Shown here one piece after another: positions 5,138 through 6,009 of a stretch of DNA of 6,009 nucleotides. Location: assembly GCA_910585505.1 (NCBI GenBank), contig CAJUFF010000158.1:1-6009 (forward strand). Reading direction: 5' to 3'. The position numbers and the translations under genes are program-made. Origin of the DNA: an uncultured Ruminiclostridium sp. (lineage in GTDB: Bacteria; Bacillota; Clostridia; Oscillospirales; Ruminococcaceae). The first letter of the stretch is position 1, and every line of letters starts with the position of its first letter. Under the pieces are notes generated by a model. The model worked only from the letters and a program-made list of their open reading frames with translations, did no database searches and had not been told where the DNA came from.

Positions 5138-6009
5138 TTATAGATCGGCCGATAAAATAATTCGACCCTCAACTTGTAGCACGCCGCCTTTATTGATATC
5201 AAAACCGTGTGCGTTTTTAGCTGCGTCGACAACCAATGACGGCGGTGTCGCTTTGACGCCGAGTTGATATGTAAAGTCGTTAAACTTTGTAGATTCAGAA
5301 TACCTCTTTACATATAGTTTAGAGCGATCGTCGATAGAGGGAACTGTTCTAAAAGGCGTGGGAGTTGGAATATTAAAATAAATATTGTTCGCGTTTATTG
5401 TGTAGTTGCGACACACATCCCCTGTTAGTGCGAGGCAATATCGTTGACACTTTAAAAGTTCTGTGACGGGATTCGGCGGAATAAACGGAGTAGCGACAGA
5501 GCCAAGTTCGAGTTTCGTCCACTCAACCGTTATTGTGTCACCAACTGTACTTCCGTATGGGCCATGCTGTATGATTCCTATACGCATTGATATCGCTTGA
5601 TCAGGAACGGTAAAAGTCCAACGATTGACCCCAGAAAATATCTGCTGATAAATAACAGTCACGAATTCACCACTGGGGAACGATTTTCCGAAACGGACGC
5701 AAATGGCCCAAGGACCTGTAATATCCGTTGCTTTTAAAGATAGTGTGAGCTGTTTACCGATGTATGTATCAACCGGATGATTTAAAAGCTGAAATAAAGC
5801 ATTTGTATTGCTATTTGTGCCCGCAGCAGTTAATGTTGTAATTTTTATTCCTCTATTTACTACTTCTATCCTTGATGAAGAATCGAATATTCTCCACCTG
5901 TCAACTGCGTACGCGATTTCAGTGTATTTACTTTCGCCTCTCTGATTTACCTTAAAATCAGGGTTGTCCAAAAGATTCGGATTTGACGGAGCGTTTGTCC
6001 ATACTCCGT
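5138..6009 (-). CDS. Phage tail fibre / receptor-binding protein, NLLDNPDF type (5' end beyond right edge)
   Basis: The frame is open from the right edge to the TAA at 5138-5140, giving 289 visible residues; the start lies outside. A TTG codon at 5971 is internal, because the upstream codons continue the family motif NPNLLDNPDFKVNQRG (visible residues 9-24). Then come VDRWR (35-39), a beta-rich region likely to be a carbohydrate-binding-like jelly roll, WTKLELGSVATPF (163-175) and ELLKCQRYC (183-191). The last roughly 98 residues, which include INANNIYFNIPTPTPFRTVPS and end in VEGRIILSADL, form a separate C-terminal domain. The layout matches the left-edge fibre, whose distal part is cut. By analogy its missing start may carry the same MSI..KR module, but this cannot be seen. 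It is the first visible gene of the cluster. Confidence 0.87.
   Translation of the reverse strand, partial: GVWTNAPSNPNLLDNPDFKVNQRGESKYTEIAYAVDRWRIFDSSSRIEVVNRGIKITTLTAAGTNSNTNALFQLLNHPVDTYIGKQLTLSLKATDITGPWAICVRFGKSFPSGEFVTVIYQQIFSGVNRWTFTVPDQAISMRIGIIQHGPYGSTVGDTITVEWTKLELGSVATPFIPPNPVTELLKCQRYCLALTGDVCRNYTINANNIYFNIPTPTPFRTVPSIDDRSKLYVKRYSESTKFNDFTYQLGVKATPPSLVVDAAKNAHGFDINKGGVLQVEGRIILSADL

Noticed and set aside
5969..5971. TTG as the start of the right-edge fibre
   Set aside because: It is the second leucine codon of the NLLDNPDF motif; the frame stays open to the window edge with family-like residues (NAPSNPN) before it.
1..6009. Diversity-generating retroelement or phase-variable invertible fibre cassette
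   Set aside because: No reverse transcriptase, template/variable repeat pair with adenine-biased changes, site-specific invertase or oppositely oriented alternative tail segment is visible in this window.

Overview
The window looks like the tail-fibre / receptor-binding end of the structural module of a tailed phage or prophage of a low-to-moderate-GC Gram-positive host, most plausibly a gut Clostridia-type Firmicute. The evidence is the Shine-Dalgarno sites (AAGGAGG or GAAAGGA before each start), short intergenic gaps, and protein motifs common in Firmicute phage fibres: NPNLLDNPDFK(V/I)NQRG, W(T/A)KLELG, ELLKCQRYC, HITAEERKSWN, collagen-like Gly-X-Y runs and KSGDTMTG. This host call is inference; no integrase, attachment site or chromosomal gene is visible, so phage and prophage cannot be told apart.

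All six genes are on the minus strand, so transcription runs right to left. In that order they are: (1) a fibre protein cut by the right edge (5138-6009), with a beta-rich carbohydrate-binding-like region; (2) a 148-residue protein with a coiled-coil tail, resembling the small fibre-associated or assembly proteins of such loci (4676-5122); (3) a 542-residue mosaic fibre (3009-4637); (4) a 197-residue paralogue of the N-terminal part of gene 3 (2177-2770); (5) a 422-residue collagen-like fibre (813-2081); (6) a second NLLDNPDF-type fibre cut by the left edge (1-781). Genes 1-3 are packed 15-38 bases apart. A 238-base AT-rich spacer holding a near-perfect 30-bp palindrome separates gene 3 from gene 4. 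A 95-base gap with a long stem-loop separates genes 4 and 5, and 31 bases separate 5 and 6.

The main pattern is combinatorial. Two unrelated N-terminal modules (MSI(K/N)KR...GKTADG in genes 5 and 6; LEKIKI...VTYNNQ/VIYKGQ in genes 3 and 4) are each joined to different C-terminal parts. The NPNLLDNPDF module of gene 6 also recurs in gene 1. The C-terminal part of gene 3 is much more AT-rich than its N-terminal part, with the change near the KSGDTMTG joint, suggesting a swapped receptor-binding domain. The likely joint role is to build and diversify the phage's host-recognition apparatus. No clearly new defence or mobile system is seen; the most unusual items are the two intergenic inverted repeats and the module-swap signatures.
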